This document shows, one piece after another, positions 39,816 to 49,255 of a stretch of 64,000 nucleotides of DNA. Position 1 is the first letter of the stretch, and each line of letters opens with the position of its first letter. This stretch comes from Halostella pelagica (GTDB lineage: Archaea > Halobacteriota > Halobacteria > Halobacteriales > Natronoarchaeaceae). The notes under the pieces were generated by a model. The model saw only the letters and a program-made list of their open reading frames with translations, had not been told where the DNA came from and searched no databases. The stretch spans positions 1,798,001 through 1,862,000 of the forward strand of contig CP040678.1 of the NCBI GenBank assembly GCA_005954745.1, given 5' to 3'. Both the position numbers and the translations under genes were made by a program.

Positions 39816-41123
39816 TCAGTCGCCCGGAACCCCGTTCGAGTCCTCTCGGGGGACGTCGAGCGTCCACACCCTGTAGCTGACGCAGACACTGACCACGATC
39901 AGAAGACCGTACAGGGTGACGGTGGCGGTCGTCAACACTGGCGTGACGACGCTCATGACGCCTGCCCTGACGGGATCGAGCGTATCAGCCATCGCGAGCA
40001 CCCGGTCGATCTGGGCGGGGAGTACCGGAAACAGCATTGCCAGGGTGCCGATACAGAGGGTGCGCCGGATCGCGGGCTGTTTGATGCCGTACAACAGCGG
40101 AAGAAGCGGGACTAGGAGGTAGACAGCGTGATGGATCATCGTCGCCGGCGTGACGAGCAGACTCGCTGTCAGCGTCACGAGGAACGCTACCAGCCGGTCG
40201 ATGACTGTGACGGTACGCATGAAACAGACCACTATCACGGGAAGGAACGCGATAACGGCGATCGCGACGTAGGCGTTCGGTGATAGCTCGGGGAACAGAA
40301 CTGACAGCGGCCGGTGGAGCGTCAGCGACGAGTAGTTGGGATCGATCCCCGACGCGGCAGTTTCCAGACGGCTCCGCTCGTACAGCACGAAGTGGAGATA
40401 CCTGCGGTGTGTCTCGACCCCGAAAACGGCGAAACTCGCGACGATCGCCCCGACACCAGTTGCTACGGCGGCGGCGACCGCGCGGTACGCGCGTCGGTAG
40501 AGCAACCACGCGCCCACCACTACGGGGAATAGCTTGATCACAGCCGCGACGGCGAACAGGACGCCAGCCCGTGTCTCACGCCCGCTCTCGAGGGCGAGAA
40601 AGCCCCCGGCGAGCGTCACACAGACGAGCGGATCGATCTGCCCCTGGCCGATGACGACCGCGGAAAACGTGTTCGTGACGATGAACAACGTCAGGAGGAG
40701 GCGGTCGACGCGGGAGAGACGCTCCCGCCGGACCCGTTCGACGATCCGGATCACCAGACGAGCCGTGAGTACGAGGAGGCCGATGTTTACGATGGTGGCG
40801 GCCGCATACGCACCTGTCAAGGTCGGGAAGGCGGCGAATGGAACGAACAGCAGTACGACTATCGGTGGGTACACCCACCTCCCTCCGCCGACGGAGGGGC
40901 TCGCTCCGATGAACGGTTCACCGGAAACGAACAGTTCGGCGGCGTGTCGGTACGCCCGGAAGTCCCATGCGAGCGGTGTCGTATCCGCAAGGAGGAGGTA
41001 ATACAGGGGGACGAGCGTTCCGCCGACGATGCCGGCGAGCAACACGGCACGTACGAGCGTGTAGTCGGCGAGGCGGTCACGGATCGGCCGGGAGTCCACA
41101 TCGAGGTCAGTTATCGTCGTCAT
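39816..41123 (-). CDS. Glycosyltransferase family 87-type (DUF2029) membrane protein
   Basis: A 435-aa protein with about ten helices. The first loop has the GT-C acidic motif AWDFRAYRHAAELF (WDF...Y); WVYPPIVVLLFVPFAAFP, QGQIDPLVCVTLAGGFLAL and IKLFPVVVGAWLLYRRAYRA are hallmarks of the mannosyltransferase GT87/DUF2029 group. It probably transfers a sugar from a polyprenyl-phosphate donor on the outer face. Substrate unknown. TATA-like TTTATTATAC (about 41180-41190) lies 60 bp upstream. Confidence 0.85.
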   Translation of the reverse strand: MTTITDLDVDSRPIRDRLADYTLVRAVLLAGIVGGTLVPLYYLLLADTTPLAWDFRAYRHAAELFVSGEPFIGASPSVGGGRWVYPPIVVLLFVPFAAFPTLTGAYAAATIVNIGLLVLTARLVIRIVERVRRERLSRVDRLLLTLFIVTNTFSAVVIGQGQIDPLVCVTLAGGFLALESGRETRAGVLFAVAAVIKLFPVVVGAWLLYRRAYRAVAAAVATGVGAIVASFAVFGVETHRRYLHFVLYERSRLETAASGIDPNYSSLTLHRPLSVLFPELSPNAYVAIAVIAFLPVIVVCFMRTVTVIDRLVAFLVTLTASLLVTPATMIHHAVYLLVPLLPLLYGIKQPAIRRTLCIGTLAMLFPVLPAQIDRVLAMADTLDPVRAGVMSVVTPVLTTATVTLYGLLIVVSVCVSYRVWTLDVPREDSNGVPGD

Positions 41124-41456
41124 CTTGGAGGCGGCTACGTGTCGTGGAGTTGGGGGACGTTTTCTCGGACACGATTTACCGTATAATAAACCCTACCAAG
41201 ACACGTCTTTTCAACTTTTCGCAATGTTACCGGAGTAGTACGGTCTCACGATCCGACTCCGAGGGGTCAGGATTCCTCACAGGGACAGAACACGTCGCCT
41301 GTCCGATGACGGTCAATAGGCCGACCGAACAGTCGTCTCATGCTCTGACCGACGGGTAGATGGTCGCCTACGGTGGCGGAACGGAGCGCTACCCTGTCGT
41401 ATCAGCGGTTCACACACCGTAGCTGGATCACACGGCGATCTGATGGGTATCGGGTT
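41124..41456. other. Intergenic region, no gene seen
   Basis: A 333-bp gap between the promoter of the GT87 gene and the end of 41457-42293. Apart from the TATA-like AT-rich patch near 41185 I see no ORF with convincing codon use, repeat or RNA fold. Confidence 0.5.
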
Positions 41457-42293
41457 TCACTGGTTACCTTCGGTGCCGTAACTGACGCCGTCCTTGGCGT
41501 CCGCCCGCATCCGGCGAAGGGTCGCCTGCGCGTTGCTGGCGTCGTAGCCGAAGAGGACGGATTCGCCGTACTCGTCGGCGACTTTGGCAGCGTGGACCAA
41601 GTTGTCGATGTCGACGTCGACGGCGTACAGTTCGACGCTGAACGGACGGTCCAGCGCGTCCTCGAACCCGCTGGCTATCGTTTCGAGCCAGTAGGTCGTC
41701 TCGTAGGCCATGTCGTACAGGGGGACGACGAACTCGTCGACGTGTTCCGCGAGCGCGTCGAGGTCCAGTCCCGCCCGCTCGTAGAGATGGCCCGGATACG
41801 GGTCCGGGTAGAGCGTGAAGTAGGTCGTTCCCGGGATCCGGTCTGCGGCCTCGGCGACGAAGTCCGTGATGACCTCGGCCCGCCAGGCGAACCGGTCGTC
41901 GTGGTCGCTTTCCGCGAACCGCTCGTTACACACCTCGCAGTAGCAGTATTCGGGCCGGGGGAACCCAACGTCGTCTAGACGCACGTCGGGATTGACCGCG
42001 GCGCAGTCCTCGACCATCTCCAGTAACCCCTCGCGGTACTTCTCGCGGGAGGGGCAGACGTACCCCCAGTCAAAGTACGTCCGCTCGCGAGTCGCGAGGT
42101 CTCCATCCTCGCTGACTGGAACGAGATCAGAGTCGGCCTCGCCCGCCGCGGTGTCGCCGAAGCAGGAGATCATGTTCACACCTTCGGCGACGGGTTCCGC
42201 CGCCCGGCCAGTAACGTCTTTGACCTCGTAGAATCCGCGGTCGAACTCCGACCACGCGAGTTCTTCTTCGTTGCGCGTGACGACGCCGTACAT
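41457..42293 (-). CDS. Haloarchaeal conserved protein, possible TIM-barrel hydrolase-like
   Basis: A 278-aa acidic protein beginning MYGVVTRNEEELAWSEFDRG. It has the Cys cluster YCYCEVCNERFAESDHDDRF, an aromatic TTYFTLYPDPYPGHLYERAG, and DEFVVPLYDMAYETTYW, with alternating strand-helix spacing that recalls glycoside-hydrolase-like barrels. I do not recognise a defined family. No signal peptide. The ATG at 42293 is preceded by GGTGAG; a GTG two codons earlier is the alternative. Confidence 0.7.
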   Translation of the reverse strand: MYGVVTRNEEELAWSEFDRGFYEVKDVTGRAAEPVAEGVNMISCFGDTAAGEADSDLVPVSEDGDLATRERTYFDWGYVCPSREKYREGLLEMVEDCAAVNPDVRLDDVGFPRPEYCYCEVCNERFAESDHDDRFAWRAEVITDFVAEAADRIPGTTYFTLYPDPYPGHLYERAGLDLDALAEHVDEFVVPLYDMAYETTYWLETIASGFEDALDRPFSVELYAVDVDIDNLVHAAKVADEYGESVLFGYDASNAQATLRRMRADAKDGVSYGTEGNQ

Positions 42294-42347
42294 ACTCACC
42301 TGTACTGACCGAACTGGGTAAGGCGTTCCGCTCCGCTTCGAGAAGCG

Positions 42348-42455
42348 CTAGTCTTCTTCGTACTCTATCTCTGTCGGTGTGCTGTCGGTTGACAGCATCT
42401 TGAACGCGATCATAACCAGTGCCACGGCCAACAGGACCTTTACTTTCCTGGACAT
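42348..42455 (-). CDS. Single-helix membrane microprotein (35 aa)
   Basis: A 35-codon gene: basic start MSRKVK, one hydrophobic helix VLLAVALVMIAFKML, then a short acidic tail TPTEIEYEED. Its TATA box TTCTATATAC (plus-strand 42476-42485) is 26 bp ahead of the ATG, so a leaderless transcript is predicted, strong support for so small a gene. I recall similar haloarchaeal microproteins without function. It is isolated between 41457 and pyrI. Confidence 0.72.
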   Translation of the reverse strand: MSRKVKVLLAVALVMIAFKMLSTDSTPTEIEYEED

Positions 42456-42503
42456 ACCCTTTGTTACGTTCCGAAAGTATATAGAATTTCTGGGGCGTAT
42501 CCG

Positions 42504-42965
42504 CTAGGCTGATCCGATGTGATCCGGAATCTTCTCGCGGATGATCGTCTCGCAGTACTCACAACGTACGCCGTCGGGAAGTACTTCGAACTTCGAGTCG
42601 ACGGGTTCCTCGTCCGTAGTGATGCAGTTCCGGTTCGGACACGAGAGGACGCCGCGGACGTGATCGGGACGTTCTAACCGGTGTTTGTCGATCACTTCGT
42701 AATCCCGGACGATGTTGATAGTCGCATCCGGGGCGATGAGCGACAGTACGTCGACCTCGTCCTGACTGAGTTCTCGCCCTTCGACCTTGACGATGTCCTT
42801 GCGGCCGAGGCGGTCGCTGGGGACGTTCATTCCGATACTGACCTGTTCGCCGCCCGTTCCGTCGATGTCGAGGATGACGAGCACGTTCAACGCCTGGCCG
42901 CCGGGGACGTGGTCGATGACGGTACCGTCGCGGATCTTGCTGACGCGGAGTTCGTGGTCGCTCAT
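42504..42965 (-). CDS. pyrI: Aspartate carbamoyltransferase regulatory subunit
   Basis: A 153-aa regulatory chain binding CTP/ATP allosterically and zinc. N-terminal allosteric part ([24 protein letters not shown]), then the four-Cys zinc domain: [16 protein letters not shown] with CEYCETII. Length is standard. It overlaps pyrB by 4 nt (ATGA-type), the archaeal order pyrB-pyrI. Confidence 0.96.
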   Translation of the reverse strand: MSDHELRVSKIRDGTVIDHVPGGQALNVLVILDIDGTGGEQVSIGMNVPSDRLGRKDIVKVEGRELSQDEVDVLSLIAPDATINIVRDYEVIDKHRLERPDHVRGVLSCPNRNCITTDEEPVDSKFEVLPDGVRCEYCETIIREKIPDHIGSA

Positions 42966-43876
42966 TCGGAATCACCGAGGAGGAGATCGAGCAGTGCCAT
43001 GCGTACCGGCACGCCGTTGTGCGCCTGCTCGAAGTATTTCGCGTGGTCGGTGTCGTCGACGTCGGCCGCGATCTCGTCGACGCGCGGCAGGGGGTGCATC
43101 ACGGTCAGGTCGTCGCTCGCCGCCTCCAGCGTCTCGGCGTCGATCTGATACTCGCCGGCCACGGCGTGGTACTCGTTCTCGTCGGGGAACCGCTCGCGCT
43201 GGATACGGGTGACGTACAGCACGTCTAGTTCCGGCAGGATATCCGTCAGGTCGGTGTGCTCGCGGACCATCGCTCCCGACTCGTGCAGGTCGTATCGGAC
43301 GCTCCGGGGGATCTGGAGGCTCTCGGGGCTGATGAAGTGCTGGTGCGCGTCGAAGTTCGTCAGTGCGTGGGCAAGCGAGTGGACCGTCCGACCGTACTTC
43401 AGGTCGCCCATGATACCGATCGTCAGGTCGTCGAGTCCGGCGTTTTCGCGGATGGTGTACAGGTCGAGCAGCGTCTGTGTGGGGTGGTGGCCAGCCCCGT
43501 CGCCGGCGTTCAGCAGCGGGACGTCGACGTACTCGCCGGTCAGTTTGGCCGCGCCCTGTCGGGGGTGCCGGAGGACGAGCGCGTCGGCGTACCCTTCGAT
43601 CACCCGCACGGTGTCGGCGAGACTCTCGCCTTTCTTGACGCTCGAAGACTCGACCGATCCCATGTCGACGACGTCACCGCCGAGTCGTTTCATCGCCGTC
43701 TCGAAGCTCATCTTCGTCCGGGTACTCGGTTCGAAAAAGAGCAGGCCTAACAGCGCTCCGGGGTGGCGGTCGCCGTACGCCGCCGGGTCAGCGTCAAACT
43801 CCGCGGCCCGGTCGAGGACGGTTTCGATGTCCGCCCGCGACAGTTGTCGTGCCGTGATGAGATGGTCGTGCCGCAT
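42962..43876 (-). CDS. pyrB: Aspartate carbamoyltransferase catalytic subunit
   Basis: A 304-aa enzyme joining carbamoyl phosphate and aspartate at the start of pyrimidine synthesis. Motifs [24 protein letters not shown] (carbamoyl-phosphate loop), [27 protein letters not shown] and HPLPRVDEI are all intact. First gene of the pyrB-pyrI unit. Divergent from the MinD-like gene at 43960, with 83 bp between. Confidence 0.97.
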   Translation of the reverse strand: MRHDHLITARQLSRADIETVLDRAAEFDADPAAYGDRHPGALLGLLFFEPSTRTKMSFETAMKRLGGDVVDMGSVESSSVKKGESLADTVRVIEGYADALVLRHPRQGAAKLTGEYVDVPLLNAGDGAGHHPTQTLLDLYTIRENAGLDDLTIGIMGDLKYGRTVHSLAHALTNFDAHQHFISPESLQIPRSVRYDLHESGAMVREHTDLTDILPELDVLYVTRIQRERFPDENEYHAVAGEYQIDAETLEAASDDLTVMHPLPRVDEIAADVDDTDHAKYFEQAHNGVPVRMALLDLLLGDSE

Positions 43877-43959
43877 CGTGTAGGCTGGGACGCCCCGGCC
43901 TATTCAATTCTCCCCATCGGCTCCGGAGGTTGATAGGGGATGACGCGGCGAGGTGCCGT

Positions 43960-44592
43960 ATGCTCGCTATCGCCGGGGGGAAAGGTGGCTGTGGGAAGAC
44001 GACGACGGCGCTCGGCCTGGCACGGGCGCTGGGGCGGGCGGGTCGAACGGCTCTCGCCGTCGACGCGGACCGTGAAATGCCGAACCTGCACGCACTTGCC
44101 GGCGTTCCTGACGAGCCGTCAGTCACGGACGTTTCGGCGACGGCCGACCCCGCAGCCATCGCGCACCAGGACCCCGCCACCGCGGGCGTCAGGATCCTCC
44201 CTGCGGCCGGCCGAGACGACTCGGACGCGGCGCAGTCGCTTCGTCACCTCTCTCGGTGCGAGCGCCGCGTCTTGCTCGACTGTCCCGCCGGTGCAGGTCC
44301 CGACGCCGCCGACCCGCTACGCGTCGCCGACCGCGCTATCGTCGTTTCGTTACCGACTGAGGAGAGCCTGCGGGACGCCGCAAAAACCGCCGCGATGGCT
44401 CGCGCACTGGACACCGCCGTCGTCGCGGGGGCTGTCGTCCGTACCGACGAAATCCCCGAGAGCGTCAACCGACTGCTCGGGACGGATGCGGTCGTCGCGG
44501 TTCCCGATGGCGGCGACGACCCGCTCCGGTCCTCGGCGACCGCGAGGGCGTACCGGCGACTGAACGTAAAAGCCGGCCTCGCAGGCGACTGA
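43960..44592 (+). CDS. MinD/ParA family ATPase
   Basis: A 210-aa deviant Walker ATPase: MLAIAGGKGGCGKTTTALGL contains the KGGxGKT motif with the signature Lys at residue 8; VDADREMPNLHALAG (switch I) and VLLDCPAGAG (switch II) follow. There is no obvious C-terminal amphipathic helix, so membrane targeting like bacterial MinD is not evident. Haloarchaea have several such paralogues for positioning; this one may be orphan. The start is fixed by the P-loop. Confidence 0.88.
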   Translation: MLAIAGGKGGCGKTTTALGLARALGRAGRTALAVDADREMPNLHALAGVPDEPSVTDVSATADPAAIAHQDPATAGVRILPAAGRDDSDAAQSLRHLSRCERRVLLDCPAGAGPDAADPLRVADRAIVVSLPTEESLRDAAKTAAMARALDTAVVAGAVVRTDEIPESVNRLLGTDAVVAVPDGGDDPLRSSATARAYRRLNVKAGLAGD

Positions 44593-44649
44593 CCGGCCCG
44601 GGTGCGGTCGGCGTTCTCCGCTGGAACACGCTGTCTAGCCAAAGTATTA

Positions 44650-44655
44650 TTTATA
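44650..44655 (+). promoter_or_regulatory. TATA box of the RAD55-like gene
   Basis: TTTATA, centred about 28 bp before the ATG at 44681; predicts a leaderless transcript. Confidence 0.65.
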
Positions 44656-44680
44656 CCCTGTCCAATTACTTCCCAGTTGA

Positions 44681-45307
44681 ATGGCTGGCCGACTAGAGAC
44701 CGGAATCGACGTCCTCGACCGGAAACTGAACGGCGGCGTCCCGCCCGGATCTATCGTTGCCCTCACGGCGTCACCGGCTAGCCAGGCGGAACTTCTGTTG
44801 TACGAACTCACCGCCGCGCGGGGAACGCTGTATCTCACGACGCAACGCTCCGATCAGGCCGTCAGAGACGCGGTGGAGGGGACGAACACCCAGGTCGGAA
44901 GCCCGACAGTCAGAGACGTGGGGGGAAGCGAACCGCTCGACGAGGCCAACCGACTGATCCGCGCGCTCCCCGAAGGCGCGAACCTCATCATCGACCCGGT
45001 GGACACACTGGAACGCCGCGAACCCGCGCGTTACCGGAACTTCCTCAACGAACTCCAGACCCACATGGTAAACACCGGCTCTATCGCCGTGTTGCACTGT
45101 CTGGACGGCCAAAACCCCCCCGAAAACAGGGATTCGACCCAGCATATGGCCGATCTGGTTTTCGACCTCGACACGCGCGTCGAGGGGACCGATATGGTGA
45201 ACCGCCTCGCCGTTCCGAAGTTCCGGGGCGGCCGCGCGCTCACGGAGACGATCAAACTCGAACTGACCGAGGAAGTCGCCATCGACACCAGCCGCGACAT
45301 CGCGTGA
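44681..45307 (+). CDS. RAD55/RecA-superfamily protein lacking Walker A
   Basis: A 208-aa protein with the KaiC/RAD55-type layout: LETGIDVLDRKLNGGVPPGS precedes what should be the P-loop, but ALTASPASQAELLLYELT has no GKT/S, so nucleotide binding by the normal motif is lost. A Walker B-like ANLIIDPVDTLE and RYRNFLNELQTHMVNTGSIAVLHC remain. It is probably a non-hydrolysing regulator derived from RAD55 ATPases. Function unknown. The 3' end meets a 16-bp inverted repeat element. Confidence 0.75.
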   Translation: MAGRLETGIDVLDRKLNGGVPPGSIVALTASPASQAELLLYELTAARGTLYLTTQRSDQAVRDAVEGTNTQVGSPTVRDVGGSEPLDEANRLIRALPEGANLIIDPVDTLERREPARYRNFLNELQTHMVNTGSIAVLHCLDGQNPPENRDSTQHMADLVFDLDTRVEGTDMVNRLAVPKFRGGRALTETIKLELTEEVAIDTSRDIA

Positions 45308-45310
45308 GTT

Positions 45311-45391
45311 ATACTGTCGGCTGTACTCCCTTGAAGAATATCGGACTCCCCGGAAGCCCGAGTATCGTTCCGAAGGTACAGCCGACAGTAT
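45311..45391. repeat. 81-bp element with perfect 16-bp terminal inverted repeats
   Basis: ATACTGTCGGCTGTAC (45311-45326) and its exact complement (45376-45391) enclose 49 bp with weaker internal symmetry. It lies between two convergent stop codons, the right end overlapping the TAA of the next gene. It resembles in size the other palindromic elements but not their sequence. It may be a MITE-like element or a bidirectional terminator. Confidence 0.75.
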
Positions 45392-46164
45392 TAGTCCGAC
45401 CGCGGGCCGCGGGTCCGCTGGTGGACGAACCGCATCACGCCAGTCGAGAAGGCCAGTCCGACTCGTGCAGTTACCGCCGCCGCGACCAGAATGCCGACAG
45501 GCCCGGCGTTCACCGCCATCAGCGTCGTCGGGATCGATAGCACGAGGACAGCGGCGAGATACTGGAGCGCGAACTCGAAGTAGGGACCGCCGTCGACCGC
45601 CCGGGCGTAACTTTCCCTCAGCGCGGCGACCACGGAGGTGTCGCGCGCGACGATCAGGTACGGCGTCGCGAAAAACAGGTAGTTCAACAGGAGAAAGAGA
45701 GGGAACAGGAGGAGGACGAGCGGTCCGGTGAGGACGCCGAGAACGACTGCCGCGAACACGACGGTCCACACCAGCGCGTTGTAGGCGACCAACCGGACGA
45801 AGTACCGTTCGACGGCGGCCGCGAAGTCGTACCGGCCGTCGTCGAGTCCGTCGCTGATACTGCCGAGGTACCCCGCCGCCAGCACGCTGTGGACGACGAA
45901 GATGATCGGAAGCAGCCACAGGGGCGACGTGACGCGGACGCCCGGTCCCACGGACGGCAGACTCACGAACGACCAGAGGTCGACGACGACAGCAGGAAAT
46001 CGGATCGCGACGCCGGCGTGGAATCTGCCGGGGCCGGCCACGCTCAACGCCTGTTGGACCTTTTCGAACGCCAGCAACGCCGTGACCAGCGGGACGACCG
46101 CCAGGTGGATGAGGCGCTCGGACCGCCGCCACGCGTCGGCGAACCAGGTCGGGATGCTACCCAC
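45391..46164 (-). CDS. Haloarchaeal polytopic membrane protein
   Basis: A 257-aa protein with roughly six hydrophobic segments, reminiscent of DUF4013-type membrane proteins: a start MGSIPTWFADAWRRSERLIH, FVVHSVLAAGYLGSISDGLDDGRYDF, then LFPLFLLLNYLFFATPYLIVARDTSVVAALRESYARA. The last repeats resemble the first in layout. No catalytic motif. Its stop codon lies in the inverted repeat element. Function unknown. Confidence 0.75.
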   Translation of the reverse strand: MGSIPTWFADAWRRSERLIHLAVVPLVTALLAFEKVQQALSVAGPGRFHAGVAIRFPAVVVDLWSFVSLPSVGPGVRVTSPLWLLPIIFVVHSVLAAGYLGSISDGLDDGRYDFAAAVERYFVRLVAYNALVWTVVFAAVVLGVLTGPLVLLLFPLFLLLNYLFFATPYLIVARDTSVVAALRESYARAVDGGPYFEFALQYLAAVLVLSIPTTLMAVNAGPVGILVAAAVTARVGLAFSTGVMRFVHQRTRGPRSD

Positions 46165-46305
46165 GGTTCACACCTACGGCGGTCGGACAGCGCGGTTCGA
46201 CGGCTATCGGCCGGTTGGAGCGAGTGGTTGACATAGGTTTTCCCCGTGTGTCTGGTGAGAAAAACCTGCTGGTAGGAGCGGAGAAAACAGAAAAGCGCCG
46301 CGGCG

Positions 46306-47259
46306 TTACTCTTCGGCGTCTTCGAGTTCGTCGACTATCTCGTCGGCGTCGACATCGGCGTCTTCGAGGGCGTCCTCGATGTCGCCGCCGCCCATGCCTC
46401 CGCCCATCATGCCGCCCAGGCCGCCCATCATACCGGCACCCTCGCCGAGAGTCTCCTGTACGATGATGCGGTCGAGGTCGAGACGGTCGACCACGTCCTG
46501 TGCGACCTGCTGTTTCGACATCATCCACTGCTGGTTCATCGCCAACTGGGGCGTGGACTCGATGTAGAGCGTCTCCTTCTCGACGGTCTGCGTCTCGAAC
46601 TCGGGTTCGGAGTCATCGTCGTCGTCCTCGTCGTCGACCTGGACCTCCTCTTCCACTTCGTCGGTCTCGATCCACATGTCGAGGTCGACGTCGACGTACA
46701 TGCCGATCAGGCCTTTCGCCTGCTCGACGCGGTCCTCGACGAGGTCGAGAATCTCGTACTCGTAGTCGACGGCTTCGCCGGCGAGCGGGTGGTTGAAGTC
46801 GACGCGTGCGCGGCCGCCGATGATCGTCTCGACGTGGCCGTGTTCGCCGTCGATGTTGACGTGCGCGCCGGGGTAGCGCTCGTCCTCGGGGAGCTTCTCG
46901 GCGCTGACGGTGCGGACCTCCTCGTCGTCGCGCTCGCCGAACGCCTCCTCGGCGGGGACGGTCACGCTACCGGAATCGCCGACTTCCTTGCCGTAGATGT
47001 CCTCCTCCACCGCGGCGAAGATGTGGCCCTCGCCCAGCACCACGACGCGCGGTTCGAACGTCTGGTCCTGGTCGTCGACGCCCTCTTCCTCGGCGACTTC
47101 GGGGTCGGTCGTATCGACGAGCTGGCCGTCTTCGGTGCGAGCGGTGTAATCGAGACGGACGAAATCACCTTGCTGCAGTCCCTCCTCCTGTTCTACTTCC
47201 TCTTCGCTCTCGGTGGCGTCCGCTTCATCGGCCTGTTCGGCCTCTGGTTCTTCGCTCAT
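46306..47259 (-). CDS. FKBP-type peptidyl-prolyl isomerase (SlyD-like, long archaeal form)
   Basis: A 317-aa chaperone/isomerase with an acidic N-terminus (residues 1-27), FKBP core (GDFVRLDYTARTEDGQLVDTTD, VVVLGEGHIFAAVEEDIYG), inserted-flap domain (VTVPAEEAFGERDD ... HVNIDGEHGHVETIIGGRARVDFNHPLAGEAV spread over 115-165), and a long C-terminal domain. It ends with a Met/Gly-rich segment (GGMMGGGMGGGD) and helix. The start MSEEPEAE (47259) is used. Confidence 0.92.
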   Translation of the reverse strand: MSEEPEAEQADEADATESEEEVEQEEGLQQGDFVRLDYTARTEDGQLVDTTDPEVAEEEGVDDQDQTFEPRVVVLGEGHIFAAVEEDIYGKEVGDSGSVTVPAEEAFGERDDEEVRTVSAEKLPEDERYPGAHVNIDGEHGHVETIIGGRARVDFNHPLAGEAVDYEYEILDLVEDRVEQAKGLIGMYVDVDLDMWIETDEVEEEVQVDDEDDDDDSEPEFETQTVEKETLYIESTPQLAMNQQWMMSKQQVAQDVVDRLDLDRIIVQETLGEGAGMMGGLGGMMGGGMGGGDIEDALEDADVDADEIVDELEDAEE

Positions 47260-47422
47260 ACATTGTACGTCTCTCGGTCGGCATTTAAGAACCACGTTTT
47301 CACCGCGTCAGCGGTCCCGTCGGTCGCGCGAGACGTGGTGGAACTTCGAAACGACGCTCGATCAGGGTCTATCGCCGTCTCCGTAAGCAACCCTTTTTAG
47401 CGGCCTCGCCCTCTCCGGGGGT

Positions 47423-47983
47423 ATGTTCGAGGTCGAAGTGAAGGTCCGGGCCGACCACGATGCCGTCCGCGACCGACTGGAGGCGGTCGGCGCGGAATCG
47501 GTCGGATCCGTCGTTCAGGAGGACACGTATTACGACGCCCCGCACCGAAGTTTCGCCGAGACGGACGAGGCGCTTCGTATCCGCCGCGAACGGTCGCCCG
47601 AGGCCGAGGCCGAGACCGCGCGCGTCACCTACAAGGGACCGCTCGTCGACAGAGCGTCCAAGACGCGCGAGGAGTTCGAGACCGGAGTCGACGACGGCGA
47701 GACGATGGCTGCTATCCTCGACGGCCTCGGTTTCGACCCGGCCGCGACGGTCAGCAAGGGCCGAGACCGATACACCGTCGACGGCTACGCCGTTACGCTC
47801 GACGCGGTCGACGGTCTCGGCGAGTTCGTGGAGGTCGAGACCGAAACGGACGAGGCGGGCGTCGAGACGGCCAGGGAGGGCGCGTACGACGTACTTCGGC
47901 GACTCGGACTCGACCCCGAGACGCAGATACGAACGTCGTATCTGGGACTGCTTCTCGAAGAGCCGAACGCGGGGGATAACTGA
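47423..47983 (+). CDS. CYTH-domain protein, class IV adenylate cyclase-like
   Basis: A 186-aa CYTH triphosphate tunnel enzyme. The defining ExExK is EVEVK at residues 3-7, then EDTYYDAPH, LRIRRER and VTYKGPLVDRASKTREEFE give the basic and acidic tunnel residues. Members are CyaB adenylate cyclases, thiamine triphosphatases or inorganic triphosphatases; which applies is unknown. Acidic C-terminus. A TATA-like TTTTTAG (47393-47399) is 27 bp ahead of the ATG. Confidence 0.9.
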   Translation: MFEVEVKVRADHDAVRDRLEAVGAESVGSVVQEDTYYDAPHRSFAETDEALRIRRERSPEAEAETARVTYKGPLVDRASKTREEFETGVDDGETMAAILDGLGFDPAATVSKGRDRYTVDGYAVTLDAVDGLGEFVEVETETDEAGVETAREGAYDVLRRLGLDPETQIRTSYLGLLLEEPNAGDN

Positions 47984-48015
47984 TGAACATTACCGGTGTG
48001 TCGTAGGTTTCCGCA

Positions 48016-48023
48016 AGTTATAG
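48016..48023 (+). promoter_or_regulatory. TATA box of the S-adenosylmethionine synthetase gene
   Basis: AGTTATAG, centred 30 bp upstream of the ATG at 48050; supports that start over any earlier one. Confidence 0.55.
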
Positions 48024-48049
48024 AACAGCCGACAGTGAAATTTGGTGCA

Positions 48050-49255
48050 ATGACCGAGCGGAACATCACCGTCGAGTCCATCGAGCGACTCGCAATCGAG
48101 GACCAGGAGGTTGAGATCGTCGAGCGGAAAGGTATCGGCCACCCCGATTCGATCTGTGACGGCGTCGCGGAGAGCGTCTCTAGCGCCCTCGCCCAGGCGT
48201 ATCTCGACCGCGTTGGGAAGGTGTTACACTACAACACGGACGAGACACAGCTAGTCGCCGGCAACGCCGCGCCGGCGTTCGGCGGCGGCGAAGTGATCGA
48301 GCCTATCTACCTGCTCATCGTCGGTCGTGCGACGAAAGAGTACGGTGATGTGCGGATCCCGGCCGAGACCATCGCGCTCGAGGCCGCCCGCGACTATCTG
48401 AACGAGAACATCCCCGAACTCGACGTCGGAACGGACATCGTCGTCGACGTGAAACTCGGCGAGGGAAGCGGCGACCTTCAGGAAGTGTTCGGCGAGGAGG
48501 GACAGACGGTCCCGATGGCCAACGACACTTCCTTCGGCGTCGGCCACGCGCCCCTGACCGAGACGGAGCAGATCGTCCGCGAAGCCGAACGCAGCCTCAC
48601 CGGCGAGTACGCCGACGAGAACCCCGAGGTCGGCCCGGACGTGAAGATCATGGGCAAACGCGAGGGCGACCACATCGACGTGACCGTCGCCGCGGCCATC
48701 GTCGACGAGTACGTTGCTGATCTCGATGAGTACGACGCTACCGTCAACGCCATCCGCGAGCACGTTCAGCGTCTCGCGGCGGACTACACCGACCGCGACG
48801 TGACGGTCCACGTAAACACCGCCGACGACTACGAGGACGGCTCTATCTACCTCACCGTCACCGGCACCTCGGCCGAACAGGGCGACGACGGCTCCGTCGG
48901 CCGCGGGAACCGCGCGAACGGGCTCATCACGCCGAACCGCTCGATGAGCATGGAGGCGACGAGCGGCAAGAACCCCGTCAACCACATCGGAAAGATATAC
49001 AACCTGCTGTCGACGGACATCGCCGAGAGCGTCGTCGCGGAAGTGGACGGCATCCGCGACCTGCGAGTCCGACTGCTCAGCCAGATCGGCCGCCCCATCG
49101 ACCGCCCCCACGTCGCCGACGCCCAGGTCGTCACTGAGGAGGGCATCTCCGTCGAGGACATCGAGGACGACGTCGCCGCTATCGTCGAGGAGAAACTCGC
49201 GAACGTCACCGACATCACCGAGCGAGTGATCGACGGCGAACTCTCTACCTTCTGA
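48050..49255 (+). CDS. mat: S-adenosylmethionine synthetase, archaeal type
   Basis: A 401-aa archaeal MAT making SAM from Met and [19 protein letters not shown] and [10 protein letters not shown] cover the Met/ATP site, [18 protein letters not shown] and [32 protein letters not shown] (in pieces spanning residues 283-315) the phosphate and metal loop. The sequence is the archaeal PF01941 form, unlike bacterial MetK. A family-1 palindromic element begins at the stop codon. Confidence 0.97.
   Translation: MTERNITVESIERLAIEDQEVEIVERKGIGHPDSICDGVAESVSSALAQAYLDRVGKVLHYNTDETQLVAGNAAPAFGGGEVIEPIYLLIVGRATKEYGDVRIPAETIALEAARDYLNENIPELDVGTDIVVDVKLGEGSGDLQEVFGEEGQTVPMANDTSFGVGHAPLTETEQIVREAERSLTGEYADENPEVGPDVKIMGKREGDHIDVTVAAAIVDEYVADLDEYDATVNAIREHVQRLAADYTDRDVTVHVNTADDYEDGSIYLTVTGTSAEQGDDGSVGRGNRANGLITPNRSMSMEATSGKNPVNHIGKIYNLLSTDIAESVVAEVDGIRDLRVRLLSQIGRPIDRPHVADAQVVTEEGISVEDIEDDVAAIVEEKLANVTDITERVIDGELSTF

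Noticed and set aside
48025-48036. 12-nt match (ACAGCCGACAGT) to the end of the element at 45311-45391
   Set aside because: Too short to claim a remnant; it lies in the mat promoter region and may be chance.
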